Below, one piece after another: positions 8,106 to 16,437 of a stretch of DNA of 64,000 bases. Source of the DNA: JADJRH01 sp046351455 (GTDB taxonomy: Bacteria > Myxococcota_A > Polyangia > Polyangiales > Polyangiaceae); NCBI GenBank assembly GCA_046351455.1, contig JAXLYM010000011.1, positions 124,001 to 188,000 on the forward strand. The letters are read 5' to 3'. The stretch's first letter is position 1. Every line of letters begins with the position of its first letter. Both the position numbers and the translations under genes were made by a program. Under the pieces are notes generated by a model. It worked only from the letters and a program-made list of their open reading frames with translations, was not told the DNA's origin and searched no databases.

Positions 8106-8764
8106 GACTCGCGGCCTTCCCGTGCAAGAGCGGTGTCACGAAGGACGTGAGTGTGCGCCGCACCGCGCCCGGACCACCGTTCTCTGCACCGAGGCAGACA
8201 CCGGAAGTCGCGGACAAAACGATGCCACAACGGCCTTTTTCAGCCGTTCCGACGTCACCTCACGACGGCGCGTGCGACGCTGTGGCTTCCACAGGAGGGG
8301 ACGCGATGACTCCCTGCGCCCAATGGACACCCCCGAACTCTGTTCGCGGAAGCCCGAGCAAAGGTGGTCCTTCGCAATCCGGTTTGGACAGAACTTTAAC
8401 TAGGATGCGACGCTTGCGGCCTTGATTGAAACCCGAACGGCGGCGCCCCGCGCCGCGACCCGACCTCCTCTCCCCGTACGACGCGGGTTCCCTACTATGC
8501 GGCACGAACCCGTTTTCAGGGCCGTTTTCAAAAAAAGATCATTTTGCCGTAAATTCCAGCACGATCCAGCTTCCGACCCGTCCCCGAGGTTACACCCGTC
8601 CGCCCCGCCCCGTCCACACCTGCCGCTCCCCCCGCGTCCCTTTTCGCCCTTGGGATCGTGGTCGCGGCGCGGTGCGGTGTCGTTGTATAACCGGGGTGCC
8701 GCGGAGCGCCCGCTTCGTGGTGCGGGCGCCGGCGGAGGCGGCCCGGGTCGGAAGGAGCCGTGTC
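8106..8764. other. Long divergent intergenic region, 659 bp
   Basis: Separates the sigma-factor gene (minus) from the lipoprotein peptidase (plus). Short ORFs here lack the third-position GC bias of neighbours and I do not call any. Visible structure: a stem-loop AACGGC/GCCGTT at 8229-8248, an A-rich patch at 8529-8535, and the second 33-bp repeat at 8489-8521. The region is less GC-rich than its flanks, as expected for regulatory DNA. Confidence 0.5.
8489..8521 (-). repeat. 33-bp direct repeat, copy 2
   Basis: Minus-strand reading CCCTGAAAACGGG, ending GCATAGTAGGGA; about two thirds identical to copy 1 at 8035-8067 without gaps. Lies about 385 bp upstream of the sigma-factor start. Confidence 0.5.
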
Positions 8765-10447
8765 GTGTCGGAGAGGCTGGAGCTGGGGCGGTGGCGTTCG
8801 GTGGGTGCGGTCGCGCTGCTTTCGGCGGGGCTCGGCTGTACGCGGATTCAACCTGCGCTCACGCCTCCGGAGGCGGGCGGCGCTCCGTGGCGAGAGCTGA
8901 CGTCGACGCACGTGATCCTGCGCACCGACCGGGAGGAGGCGGACGCGCGCGAGGCCCTCGTCGACATGGAGCAGACGTTCATGGCGCTCCACGACATGGG
9001 CTTTCCGCAGCTCGACGTGCGGAATCGGCGCATCGTGGTGGTGCACTTCGCCCGCCAGCGCGACTACGAGAAGTTCGAGCCTGCGAACACGGCGGGCGTC
9101 TTCCACGCGCGCCTCCCGAACGACGTCTATCCGCAGCCGACGATGGTCGTGTGGGGCCGACTCGACGCCTCGACGCGCACCACGCTCCAGCACGAGCTGA
9201 CGCACATGTTCGCGCGCGCGTCGCTCGGCGTGATGCCGGTGTGGTTCAGCGAGGGCCTCGCGCAATATTACGAGACGCTCGCGGTGGAGGACGGCTTTGC
9301 CTATGTCGGCCGGCCGATCCTGAAGCTCCGCGCGTGGGCCGGCTCCGGGTGGAAAGAGGTGCGGAACGGCGCCTTCCTGACGACGTACGTGCCCATCAGC
9401 TACGTGCCCGAGGTGGAGCGGCTCACCGCGATGGATCCGCCTGCGTTTTACGTGTGGACGGACCGCGGCCGCCAGCCGGTCGACGACGAGGTGAAGCAGG
9501 GGATCGGCCATTACCTCGGCGCCTTCGGCCTCGTGCACCTGGTGCTGCAGGACGCGAAGTATCAGCCCAGGTTCGACAAGGTGATGGAGCTCATCGGCCA
9601 GAGCAAGCCTTTCAGCGAGGCGTGGAGCGCGGCCTTCTCCGACGTGAGCGCCTCTCAGCTCGAGCTGGATTATCGGCAACACCTCTTGAATCGGTTCGAG
9701 ACGATGGTGCTGCGGACTCCCTACAAGCTCGCGGACGTGCAGATGGAGTCGGAGCGCGAGATCGCGCCGGCCGACGTGCATGTTTTGTGGGCGCGGCTCC
9801 GCCCCTGGAGAGGCTCGGATCTGGCGTCTTCGAAGGCGGATCTGGAGTCGGCGAAGGCGCTCGCCCCCGAGTCGGCGGACGTCGTCGCGCTGGACGCGGA
9901 GATGGCGCTCGACGCGGGCGATCTGGAGGAGGCCGGCAAGCGGATGGAGAAGGCCCTCGCCGCGCGCCCGGAGGACGAGCACTTTCTGTTGATGGACTTG
10001 ATGATCTCACTCAGCCTCGCGCGGCGGAAGGCGCCGACGGCCGAGCTCGACGCGGCCGGCCAGTCACGGATCGGCGCGCTCATCCGCACCGCGAAGTCGG
10101 GCGTCGCGTTCGATTTCCTGGCCCGGTATCACGGCTCCATCGGCAAGACGGACGTCGCGCTGGTGTTCGCGAAGCGCGCGGTGAAGGCGGATCCGACGTG
10201 CGCGCAGTGCTTCGCCACGCTGGGCCGGCTCCTCTTCACGAGCGGCGACAAGGCGGCGGGTCTACGCGCGACGGAGAGCGCGCTGAGCCTGCTCCCCGAC
10301 GGCGTCCGCGACGACCACCTCGAAGCCCAGCGAATCGCCCAGAAGGCGGCAGTCCAGCAAGCGAAACCGGAGGACGCGAAGCCCCAGGACGCGAAACCTC
10401 AGGAAACGAAGCCTCCGGAATCGAAGCCCGAGGACGCGAAACCGTAG
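8765..10447 (+). CDS. Lipoprotein gluzincin peptidase (DUF1570-like) with TPR C-terminus
   Basis: 560 residues from a GTG at 8765, chosen because GGAAGGAG sits 8 bases upstream and the first 25 residues form a lipoprotein signal (VALLSAGLGC, lipobox Cys about 25). A HELTHMF motif at 143-149 is followed by WFSEGLAQYYE, giving a second Glu at 163. Together these form the HExxH...E zinc site of peptidase MA-like proteins. The C-terminal half has helical repeats of TPR type (ESADVVALDAEMALDAGDLEEAG, then DPTCAQCFATLGRLLFTSGD). The last 30 residues are a Lys-Pro-Glu-Asp repeat, probably an unstructured tail. Expected to sit in the periplasm on a lipid anchor. Substrate unknown. Confidence 0.85.
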   Translation: MSERLELGRWRSVGAVALLSAGLGCTRIQPALTPPEAGGAPWRELTSTHVILRTDREEADAREALVDMEQTFMALHDMGFPQLDVRNRRIVVVHFARQRDYEKFEPANTAGVFHARLPNDVYPQPTMVVWGRLDASTRTTLQHELTHMFARASLGVMPVWFSEGLAQYYETLAVEDGFAYVGRPILKLRAWAGSGWKEVRNGAFLTTYVPISYVPEVERLTAMDPPAFYVWTDRGRQPVDDEVKQGIGHYLGAFGLVHLVLQDAKYQPRFDKVMELIGQSKPFSEAWSAAFSDVSASQLELDYRQHLLNRFETMVLRTPYKLADVQMESEREIAPADVHVLWARLRPWRGSDLASSKADLESAKALAPESADVVALDAEMALDAGDLEEAGKRMEKALAARPEDEHFLLMDLMISLSLARRKAPTAELDAAGQSRIGALIRTAKSGVAFDFLARYHGSIGKTDVALVFAKRAVKADPTCAQCFATLGRLLFTSGDKAAGLRATESALSLLPDGVRDDHLEAQRIAQKAAVQQAKPEDAKPQDAKPQETKPPESKPEDAKP

Positions 10448-10486
10448 AGACTGGCAGTCTTCGACGACTGTCCGTCATGTGTGAGG

Positions 10487-10560
10487 CCCCCTCCCTTCGC
10501 GAACGAAGAGAGCGATTTGGGAGGGGCGGACGCGCGACAGCGCGGCCGGGGGTGGGCATC
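10487..10560 (-). repeat. Dispersed repeat A, copy 2
   Basis: Reverse orientation relative to copy 1. Contains CCCTCCCTTCGCGAACGA, GCGATTTGGGAGGGGCGG and the end CCGGGGGTGGGCAT. Lies between the 3' ends of two convergent genes (stops at 10447 and 10564). Confidence 0.85.
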
Positions 10561-10563
10561 GAT

Positions 10564-11163
10564 TCAGATATGGAATCGGTCCGCTTCACCGCGGGTGAAC
10601 ATCACCTGATCGGTGCTGTTGCCTTTCGGGATGAAGAAGTGGCGGCACGCGATGCGCGCGTAGATCGAGGACGCGAACGCGCCCACGCCGCCGATGCCGA
10701 TGCCGATGCCGACGAGCCCGACGCTCAGATCGCTCCCGATCGAGACGAGGCCGTAGCCGCCCGCGATGAGCGCCATGAAGCCGAAGCCGAGCACCTCGCG
10801 GATCGTGTTCAGGATGTTGAGCTGGTAGATCGTGATCTGCGACCGATAGCACCGCTGGGACAGCTTCCCTTCGCGGTAGATGCCGATCGCGGGCCCCCAG
10901 AACACGAGCGTCGCGCGCCCGATGCGCCGCCAGATCTCCCACGCTCCGAACAGCACGCCGCCGAAGAAGCACGCCGCGGGCATGATGAGCTGGTCCATCG
11001 CGCGGAACCCGTGCTGCGACAGCCCGATGGCGGACCCGATGAACGCGAGCAGCCCGCCGATCCCGAGCGCGCCGGGGGTGAACGCGAACGTCTCGACGAG
11101 CCGCCCTTCGGCCGGGATCGCGTCGATGGTGGGGGGAAACTGCGGCTCTTGCGCTGGTTGCAT
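10564..11163 (-). CDS. Four-helix membrane protein of unknown function
   Basis: 199 residues from the ATG at 11163 (MQPAQEPQFPPTIDAIPAEG). Four hydrophobic segments are visible: ALGIGGLLAFIGSAIGL (about 30-47), MPAACFFGGVLFGAW (60-75), LGFGFMALIAGGYGLVSIG (123-141) and VGLVGIGIGIGGVGAFASS (145-163). Between the second and third lies a soluble stretch (IYREGKLSQRCYRSQITIY), and a short charged tail ends the protein. No family recognised. Divergent from the small gene at 11301. Confidence 0.7.
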   Translation of the reverse strand: MQPAQEPQFPPTIDAIPAEGRLVETFAFTPGALGIGGLLAFIGSAIGLSQHGFRAMDQLIMPAACFFGGVLFGAWEIWRRIGRATLVFWGPAIGIYREGKLSQRCYRSQITIYQLNILNTIREVLGFGFMALIAGGYGLVSIGSDLSVGLVGIGIGIGGVGAFASSIYARIACRHFFIPKGNSTDQVMFTRGEADRFHI

Positions 11164-11300
11164 GTCGCTCTCCGGGCTCCGGCGGCCACTTCTATCAAAC
11201 GGCACCGCGCGGGCACAGGGGCATTGTGACGTCGGAAGGCGGCGGCGCGATGGTCGTCGCGGCTCGACGGACCGCGCGTGGATGAGGCACAATCGGGGGG

Positions 11301-11684
11301 ATGGCACTGCTGCGTGAGATCCGCTTCGTGCGCCAGGTCGAGGGTGAGCGCCGCCGCCGGTGGTTCACGTCCGAGACGATGGACCTCATCGTATGGATCG
11401 ACGACACGTGGTCGCCGGTGTCGTTCCAGCTTTGTTACGACAAGGGCAAGAACGAGCGCGCGCTCACGTTCTCCGCGGACGGCAAGGTCTCGCACGAGCG
11501 TGTGGACGACGGCGAATCCGAGAGGCAGCCCTTGAAGGCGACTCCGGTCCTCGTGTCGGGCGGTTACTTCGACCCGATCCGCGTCCGCCGCCTCTTCGAA
11601 GAATCCAGCCAGAACTTGCCGAAGCCGATCCTGTCCTTCGTGAATGCAGCGCTGGATTCATTGCAACTGCCGCCGGTGAAGTAG
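11301..11684 (+). CDS. Conserved-looking hypothetical protein
   Basis: 127 residues, soluble, mixed alpha/beta. It starts MALLREIRFVRQVEG and contains LIVWIDDTWSPVSFQLCYDK and GGYFDPIRVRRLFEESS. The start ATG follows GGGGGGATGG; the purine run gives a weak ribosome site. No domain is recognised. The codon bias matches coding DNA and the neighbouring genes are divergent or convergent, so it stands alone. Confidence 0.65.
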   Translation: MALLREIRFVRQVEGERRRRWFTSETMDLIVWIDDTWSPVSFQLCYDKGKNERALTFSADGKVSHERVDDGESERQPLKATPVLVSGGYFDPIRVRRLFEESSQNLPKPILSFVNAALDSLQLPPVK

Positions 11685-11761
11685 CGGTCTTTTTCTTGGG
11701 GCCGGTGAAGCGCAGCGTCGAAGGGACGCCTCCCCGGCGACGGCCTCGAGATCGTGGCAGG

Positions 11762-11836
11762 GAGAGGCGTTGTCACGAAGCGGCAGGCAGAAGAACGAGG
11801 GGGCGCCCCGCGAGAGGCCTTGTTACGAAGTGGCAG
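11762..11836. repeat. 25-bp direct repeat pair flanking the 3' end of the TPR gene
   Basis: Copies at 11762-11786 and 11812-11836 begin GAGAGGC and end GGCAG; they differ at three of 25 positions and are spaced exactly 50 bp apart. The second spans the stop codon of the TPR gene. Confidence 0.6.
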
Positions 11837-13976
11837 CTTGCTTGTCGATGGAAGCGAGCTTCCGTTCGAGGAGCGGCACGCGCAGGAGGAGCCCGAAGCG
11901 CTCCAAACGAGCCTTTGCTGCGGCGTATCGACTTCTGGCTTCCGCGGGGCGGCCGCGCGCGAGAAGGGCATCTCCGGCTACTTCCATGGCGCGGGCTTCC
12001 TGGGCGGGCATGGGCATCTCGAAGAAGAGGAGCTGTGCTTCTTCGGAGAGGACGAGAACGTCTGGACATGTCGTGGCGGGAGGGAGCTCCGAAGCGAGAT
12101 CGAGAATCACTTCAGCCGTCCTTCGGGGCGCGTCCATGGAATCAACGGCGGTCCGCAGAGCCTGCATTCTCTCTTCGATTTCGCTGTCCGGCCGTCCCAA
12201 CGCGACGAGCGCCTGAACCTGCACCGCGCGAAGGTTCGAGAGCTCGCGCAGCATCCCTTTGGAGGACGCCTCCGACTCGACATCTCCTAACGACGAGAGC
12301 GCTTCTTCCGGCTGCTTCAGTGCGATGAAATGTGCCGCGAGCGAGCGCACACAAGTGGGTACGAGGTCGGGATAGTAGGCGCGGGCATGTTCGAGCGCTG
12401 CACGAAAGAGAACGGTCGCTTCAGAGCGGGACGGAGAGCTGAGCGTGCGCAGCCGCGCGCGGAGCGTAAGGAACTCGACCTCGTACCAAGGTGGCGCGTC
12501 GCTCCCGGTTATTCGGCGAGAAGCGATCTGCGACGCGTCGATGAGTGCTGTCGCAGAGGCCCAGTCGTCGGTGGACACGCATTCGGCCGCATGAGCCGAT
12601 TCGGCGAGGGCGACAAGATCGCCACACATGTCCAAGTGGTCGCCATCCCGGCCGAGCCGTTCAACCTCGGAAATTGTGTCTCGAAGGAGCAAGAGCCCTT
12701 CAGCTACCTTTCCGGCTTCCAGCAAGAAGGCCCAGCGCATTCGCTGCAAGACTCTCGCCCCCATCTCCGTCCATTCGCACCGCTGGAGGGCACGCTCCGC
12801 AGCGAGCATTTCGCCACGAAGCATCAGCAATTCGAGAGAGATGAGGTCGATATGATTTATGTCGGTTGCTGTGGAGATGACCTCATCGGCCACTTGGCGA
12901 AGTGACTGCTCAATCTCCCCAAAATGACCGCTAACCAGATAACAGTCCAGTCGACCGATGCGACCGATCACCGAACTTTCGGGTGGCACCAATCGACGAA
13001 GACGATCTACTTCATCAAGCGCGCTCCGCAAACCTGGAATGTCACCAAAGCGGCGCAGTAGAGTTGCCTTGCTCTTCAGCGCCTGGACCAGCGAGTTCGG
13101 CTCTACGCCCAGTCTGTTGCCCAGCAGGATCGCTTCAGTCGTGGCATCTCGGTCGCGCCCGAATGGGCCGGGCAAGCAAGCAAGCAAGTACACTCGCCAC
13201 TCTGTGCCCTTCGACAAAGGCAGTGTATCTGCCTCCTCAAGAGCTTGGAGAATGATGCGACGCACTTCGGCGAGCATCCCGATCTCCTCCAGCGTGGACG
13301 CAAGCGATGCGAGCAGCTTGACCCTCGTGATCCGCTCCTCTTCGTCCACGTGAGAGATCAATGCCAAACACGCGCGCGCGACTCGCTCCGCCTCAGCCAG
13401 CGCCCCTATCCATCGCAAGCTCTCGGCCAGTCCATGTCCGGCACGAGCCTTATCAAGCGGCGACTTTGCGCGTTTGTACCTCTTGCGCCACTGAATGAGC
13501 TCCTCCGGCTCCTCCTTCTTTCGCCGAGGCAAAATTAACCCCACGTCCCCGCGAACGACGATCACCGCTGTCCGAAACGCCCACGCATCCGGCGCCACCT
13601 GCCGCAGCGACTCCAGCCGTTCGCTGCTGTCGAGCCACAGCACGAGTCGTCCCCCGCGGAGCACCTTCTCCCGATGGATATTCAATGCCACGAACGCATC
13701 GCGTGAGCCATCCGGCACGGACACCGAAAAGATCGGGTCCGACTCCGAAGCCGCCGATACCGCGAGCAACACATCGAGCATCGCCTCCCCGGAATTGACA
13801 GCCACCGTCTCTTTCAGCGGCCCCGCCTCCGCCGAAAGGCACGCCCGCGTCTGCTCCGTCAAATCGCGCGGACAGACGAGCACCACGAACGCCGACCCCC
13901 GCCGGAGCGCGCGCGCGGCTCGCTCGATCGCCTCCTTGTCGGAGACGAGCAGCCGCGGCTCAGTCTTGAGTTCCAT
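11823..13976 (-). CDS. TPR protein with N-terminal inactive-STAND-like domain
   Basis: 717 residues from the ATG at 13976; a GTG at 13985 is an alternative. The N-terminal 140 residues carry a pattern I associate with inactive STAND-type (iSTAND) NTPase regions: AFVVLVCPRDL early, then ALNIHREKVLRGGRLVLWL, and APDAWAFRTAVIVVRG near 130-143. No Walker A is present. The rest is a long alpha-helical array of TPR-like repeats (AESLRWIGALAEAERVARAC, LASLASTLEEIGMLAEVRRI and so on). It overlaps the upstream ATPase gene by 17 bases, so the two are one operon. Base composition is visibly less GC-rich than neighbours, notably around 12,840-13,100, which suggests horizontal transfer. Likely role: ligand sensing or effector scaffold in a conflict system (inference). 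Confidence 0.75.
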   Translation of the reverse strand: MELKTEPRLLVSDKEAIERAARALRRGSAFVVLVCPRDLTEQTRACLSAEAGPLKETVAVNSGEAMLDVLLAVSAASESDPIFSVSVPDGSRDAFVALNIHREKVLRGGRLVLWLDSSERLESLRQVAPDAWAFRTAVIVVRGDVGLILPRRKKEEPEELIQWRKRYKRAKSPLDKARAGHGLAESLRWIGALAEAERVARACLALISHVDEEERITRVKLLASLASTLEEIGMLAEVRRIILQALEEADTLPLSKGTEWRVYLLACLPGPFGRDRDATTEAILLGNRLGVEPNSLVQALKSKATLLRRFGDIPGLRSALDEVDRLRRLVPPESSVIGRIGRLDCYLVSGHFGEIEQSLRQVADEVISTATDINHIDLISLELLMLRGEMLAAERALQRCEWTEMGARVLQRMRWAFLLEAGKVAEGLLLLRDTISEVERLGRDGDHLDMCGDLVALAESAHAAECVSTDDWASATALIDASQIASRRITGSDAPPWYEVEFLTLRARLRTLSSPSRSEATVLFRAALEHARAYYPDLVPTCVRSLAAHFIALKQPEEALSSLGDVESEASSKGMLRELSNLRAVQVQALVALGRPDSEIEERMQALRTAVDSMDAPRRTAEVILDLASELPPATTCPDVLVLSEEAQLLFFEMPMPAQEARAMEVAGDALLARGRPAEARSRYAAAKARLERFGLLLRVPLLERKLASIDKQAATS

Positions 13977-15285
13977 CGACGGCACGGCCCTTCAAGAAAG
14001 GCCACAAGAGCGGCCCCGCCTCGAACCACACAGAGCCGTTGTAACACTCCAGCACGCGCGCCTGATCCAGGTACTTCCGGTCCGCCGGAGTCCGCAGCTC
14101 GTTCGTCCGGTGCACGTGCGCGAGCAGCTCGTAGTCCGCGCTGTAGAGCCCCATCGTCTCCACCCGCTGCGCGTTCTTCACCGCGTACTTCAGGAACGTC
14201 GCGTCGAGCGTGCTCGCCTGGTTGTACTCCGCGATGTCGATCGCGTCGCGCAGCAGCCGGAAGAACTCCCGCAACACCCCTCCTGCATAGATCGAAGCCA
14301 GCCGAATCGCCTCCGGATCGATGACCCCGTCCTCCACGCGGTGCTGGATCAACGTCTTGAAAAAACCGGCGCGCTCCTCTTCATAAGCGTCCTCCGGGTC
14401 GAAATCCCGCGGCGCCTTCCCGAGCACGCGCACCGGATAAAGGTGCTTCGTATTGGCGCGCACGTCCGCGCGACTCTCACCGAAGGCCACGCCGGTGGGC
14501 AGCGTGTACACGATCCGGAGCGGCGGCGCGAGCAGCGCGTTGAGGTTCTCCTCGAACAGCTCTCTCTGCTCCTCGAGCCCGCGCACCTTGTCGAGATCGT
14601 CCACCAGCACGAGCAATGAGTCGACCTCGCTCGTCTCCGCGAGGTGATTCTCGATGTCGTCGACCAGCGCCTTGATGAAGTCCTGAAGGATGCTCTGGCT
14701 CGTCTCCCCGAACGCCCGGAACTGCTTGCGGACCTTGTCGCTGAGCCGCAGCTCCGTCCGCAGCTTCACCACGAGCAGATTGAATTCGAGGCTCCCGGAG
14801 CCCTCCTCCGCGCGAATCCCAACCTTCTCGAACAGCCGATCGTTCAGGGCCTTGAGGACCTTTTGCCAGCGCGCCTGTTTGGCGAGGGTGTCCTTGTGCC
14901 GCTCGAACAGCTCGCCGGCGAGCCGGAACAGGAGCTGCGTCGAGTCGATCGTCGCCCACTCGTGCTCCTCGATCCGGAACGCCACCACGTTGAACCGGCC
15001 CTGTATACGCTTGTCCGCCGCGAGCCGGCTCAGCTCGGTGCTCTTGCCGCTGCCGACATGGCCCGAGAGGAACATCTTCGTTTCGGGGCTGCCGGAGAGC
15101 AGCTTCTGGCGGATGATCTCGATGGGGCCGGGCAGGCGATGACCGCCGTCCGCCGTCTCCGGCGGAGGGGTGTAAAAGGCCGGATCTTTCGCGGCGTCCC
15201 GCCCCGTCGGGCGCGGATTCAAGAAGTCCAGCGGCCGAGGATCGAGCAGCTTGTAGGCTTCCTGGAGGTTCGTCGCGCGGGGCAC
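13960..15285 (-). CDS. P-loop ATPase of the STAND/KAP-like type, partner of the TPR gene
   Basis: 441 residues. Walker A GHVGSGKST is at 75-83 (Lys81) and Walker B LLVLVDDLDK at 224-233. Downstream comes a helical region with LYPVRVLGK and GVLREFFRLLRDAIDIAEYN, and a C-terminal winged-helix-like end with ECYNGSVWFEAGPLL (about 413-427). That ending recurs in ATPases I know next to TPR or iSTAND genes. Length and layout fit a stand-alone ATPase of the AAA/STAND clade. The start at 15285 gives MPRATNLQEAYKLL. Encoded first in a two-gene operon with the TPR protein. Probable role: nucleotide-driven switch controlling the partner. Confidence 0.82.
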   Translation of the reverse strand: MPRATNLQEAYKLLDPRPLDFLNPRPTGRDAAKDPAFYTPPPETADGGHRLPGPIEIIRQKLLSGSPETKMFLSGHVGSGKSTELSRLAADKRIQGRFNVVAFRIEEHEWATIDSTQLLFRLAGELFERHKDTLAKQARWQKVLKALNDRLFEKVGIRAEEGSGSLEFNLLVVKLRTELRLSDKVRKQFRAFGETSQSILQDFIKALVDDIENHLAETSEVDSLLVLVDDLDKVRGLEEQRELFEENLNALLAPPLRIVYTLPTGVAFGESRADVRANTKHLYPVRVLGKAPRDFDPEDAYEEERAGFFKTLIQHRVEDGVIDPEAIRLASIYAGGVLREFFRLLRDAIDIAEYNQASTLDATFLKYAVKNAQRVETMGLYSADYELLAHVHRTNELRTPADRKYLDQARVLECYNGSVWFEAGPLLWPFLKGRAVDGTQD

Positions 15286-15319
15286 GGCGCCACCGTACCG
15301 CCGTCGGGGCGGCCGGGCA

Positions 15320-15353
15320 ATCGTTCGGCGGCGGCCCGCGCGAAACGAACGAT
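15320..15353. promoter_or_regulatory. Inverted repeat upstream of the ATPase/TPR operon
   Basis: ATCGTTCG (15320-15327) and its exact complement CGAACGAT (15346-15353) lie 35-68 bp upstream of the ATPase start. The position suits an operator, but no regulator gene is adjacent. Confidence 0.35.
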
Positions 15354-15414
15354 GGCCCGTTCGCGGCAGAGCGACGCACCGGCCGCTCCGCCCACGAAAC
15401 GTCCCCTCTTCACG

Positions 15415-16437
15415 CTACTTCTTCGGATTGGCCTTCAGCCACTCCATGGTCCGCGCGATGCCCTCTTTCGTCGGCACGAGCGGCTTCCAGCCGAGCGACT
15501 TCATCTTCGCGTTCTCGAAGCGGTTGCCCTTCCACGTGGCCGCCGTGCGATACGGAGTCAAGATGGCCGGGAGCTGGCCCTTCGACTTCTTGGAATACCA
15601 GGAGACAGCCTTCGTGAGGAGCTGCGCCGCCGCGTACGGCACCGGCAAGGCCGGGACGTCGCGGACGTACTTCTTGTATTCCTTGAGGTACTCCGAGCAA
15701 GTGGGGAGATCGTCGTCGACGACGTTGTACACCTCCCCATCTTTGCCATTCTCGCCCGCCGCCAGGATCGCGTCCGCGCAGTTCTCCACGTACGTCAAAG
15801 GCAGCTTGTTCTGAAGGCCCATGTTCAGGAACACACCGAACACGTCGAGGCCGACGCGGCTCGACATCGCGTTGCCGCCGGGGCCGTAAATCACGCCGGG
15901 GCGCGTGATCACGAGCGGCAGGCCGAGCTTCGGCTCGTAGTCGCGGAACAGCCGCTCTTGGCGCAGCTTCGTCTGCGAATAGACGTCGCGCAGCTCCAGG
16001 TGCGACTCCAGCGGCGTGTCCTCGTTCACCAGCGAGCCGCGCGGCTGCTCCGCCACGCCGTACACACCGAAGGACGAGACGAGCACGACCCGCGGGACCG
16101 CGTGGCCCTCCGCCTTGCGCTGCGCGATCGCCTCCAGGAGGTTCTTCGACGCGACGACCGTGCCCATGTACATGTCGGCCGGTGAGCCCGCCATCGCCGC
16201 GGCGAGGTGGTAAATCAGCGTCACTCCCTCCAGCGCAGGCTTGATGTCCGCCGCGGAGGCGAGGCCCGTATTGCGCACCTCGACCGACGCGCCGGGGTAC
16301 GATTTCGCCAGGTTTTCGAGCTTGGATTTGCTCGCGCCGGGGCGCACGAGACAAGCCACCTTCTTCACCCCGCGGGCCAGAAGGTGCCTGACGAGCGTGC
16401 TGCCCAGAAAGCCGTTCGCGCCGGTGACGAGGATCAC
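15415..16437 (-). CDS. NAD-dependent epimerase/dehydratase family protein
   Basis: 340 residues. The Rossmann motif GANGFLG is at 6-12, with VSSFGVYG and a catalytic YSQTK motif in the usual SDR-extended order. It matches nucleotide-sugar epimerases/dehydratases in layout, but the substrate cannot be read from sequence. Its ATG overlaps the TGA of the upstream Gfo/Idh/MocA gene by four bases, so the two are coupled. Adjacent sugar genes (GT4, AlgD-like) suggest an exopolysaccharide or glycan pathway. Confidence 0.88.
   Translation of the reverse strand: MILVTGANGFLGSTLVRHLLARGVKKVACLVRPGASKSKLENLAKSYPGASVEVRNTGLASAADIKPALEGVTLIYHLAAAMAGSPADMYMGTVVASKNLLEAIAQRKAEGHAVPRVVLVSSFGVYGVAEQPRGSLVNEDTPLESHLELRDVYSQTKLRQERLFRDYEPKLGLPLVITRPGVIYGPGGNAMSSRVGLDVFGVFLNMGLQNKLPLTYVENCADAILAAGENGKDGEVYNVVDDDLPTCSEYLKEYKKYVRDVPALPVPYAAAQLLTKAVSWYSKKSKGQLPAILTPYRTAATWKGNRFENAKMKSLGWKPLVPTKEGIARTMEWLKANPKK

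Noticed and set aside
8106..8764. A small gene or tRNA in the large divergent gap
   Set aside because: No frame has the codon bias of neighbours, and no cloverleaf could be traced by eye.
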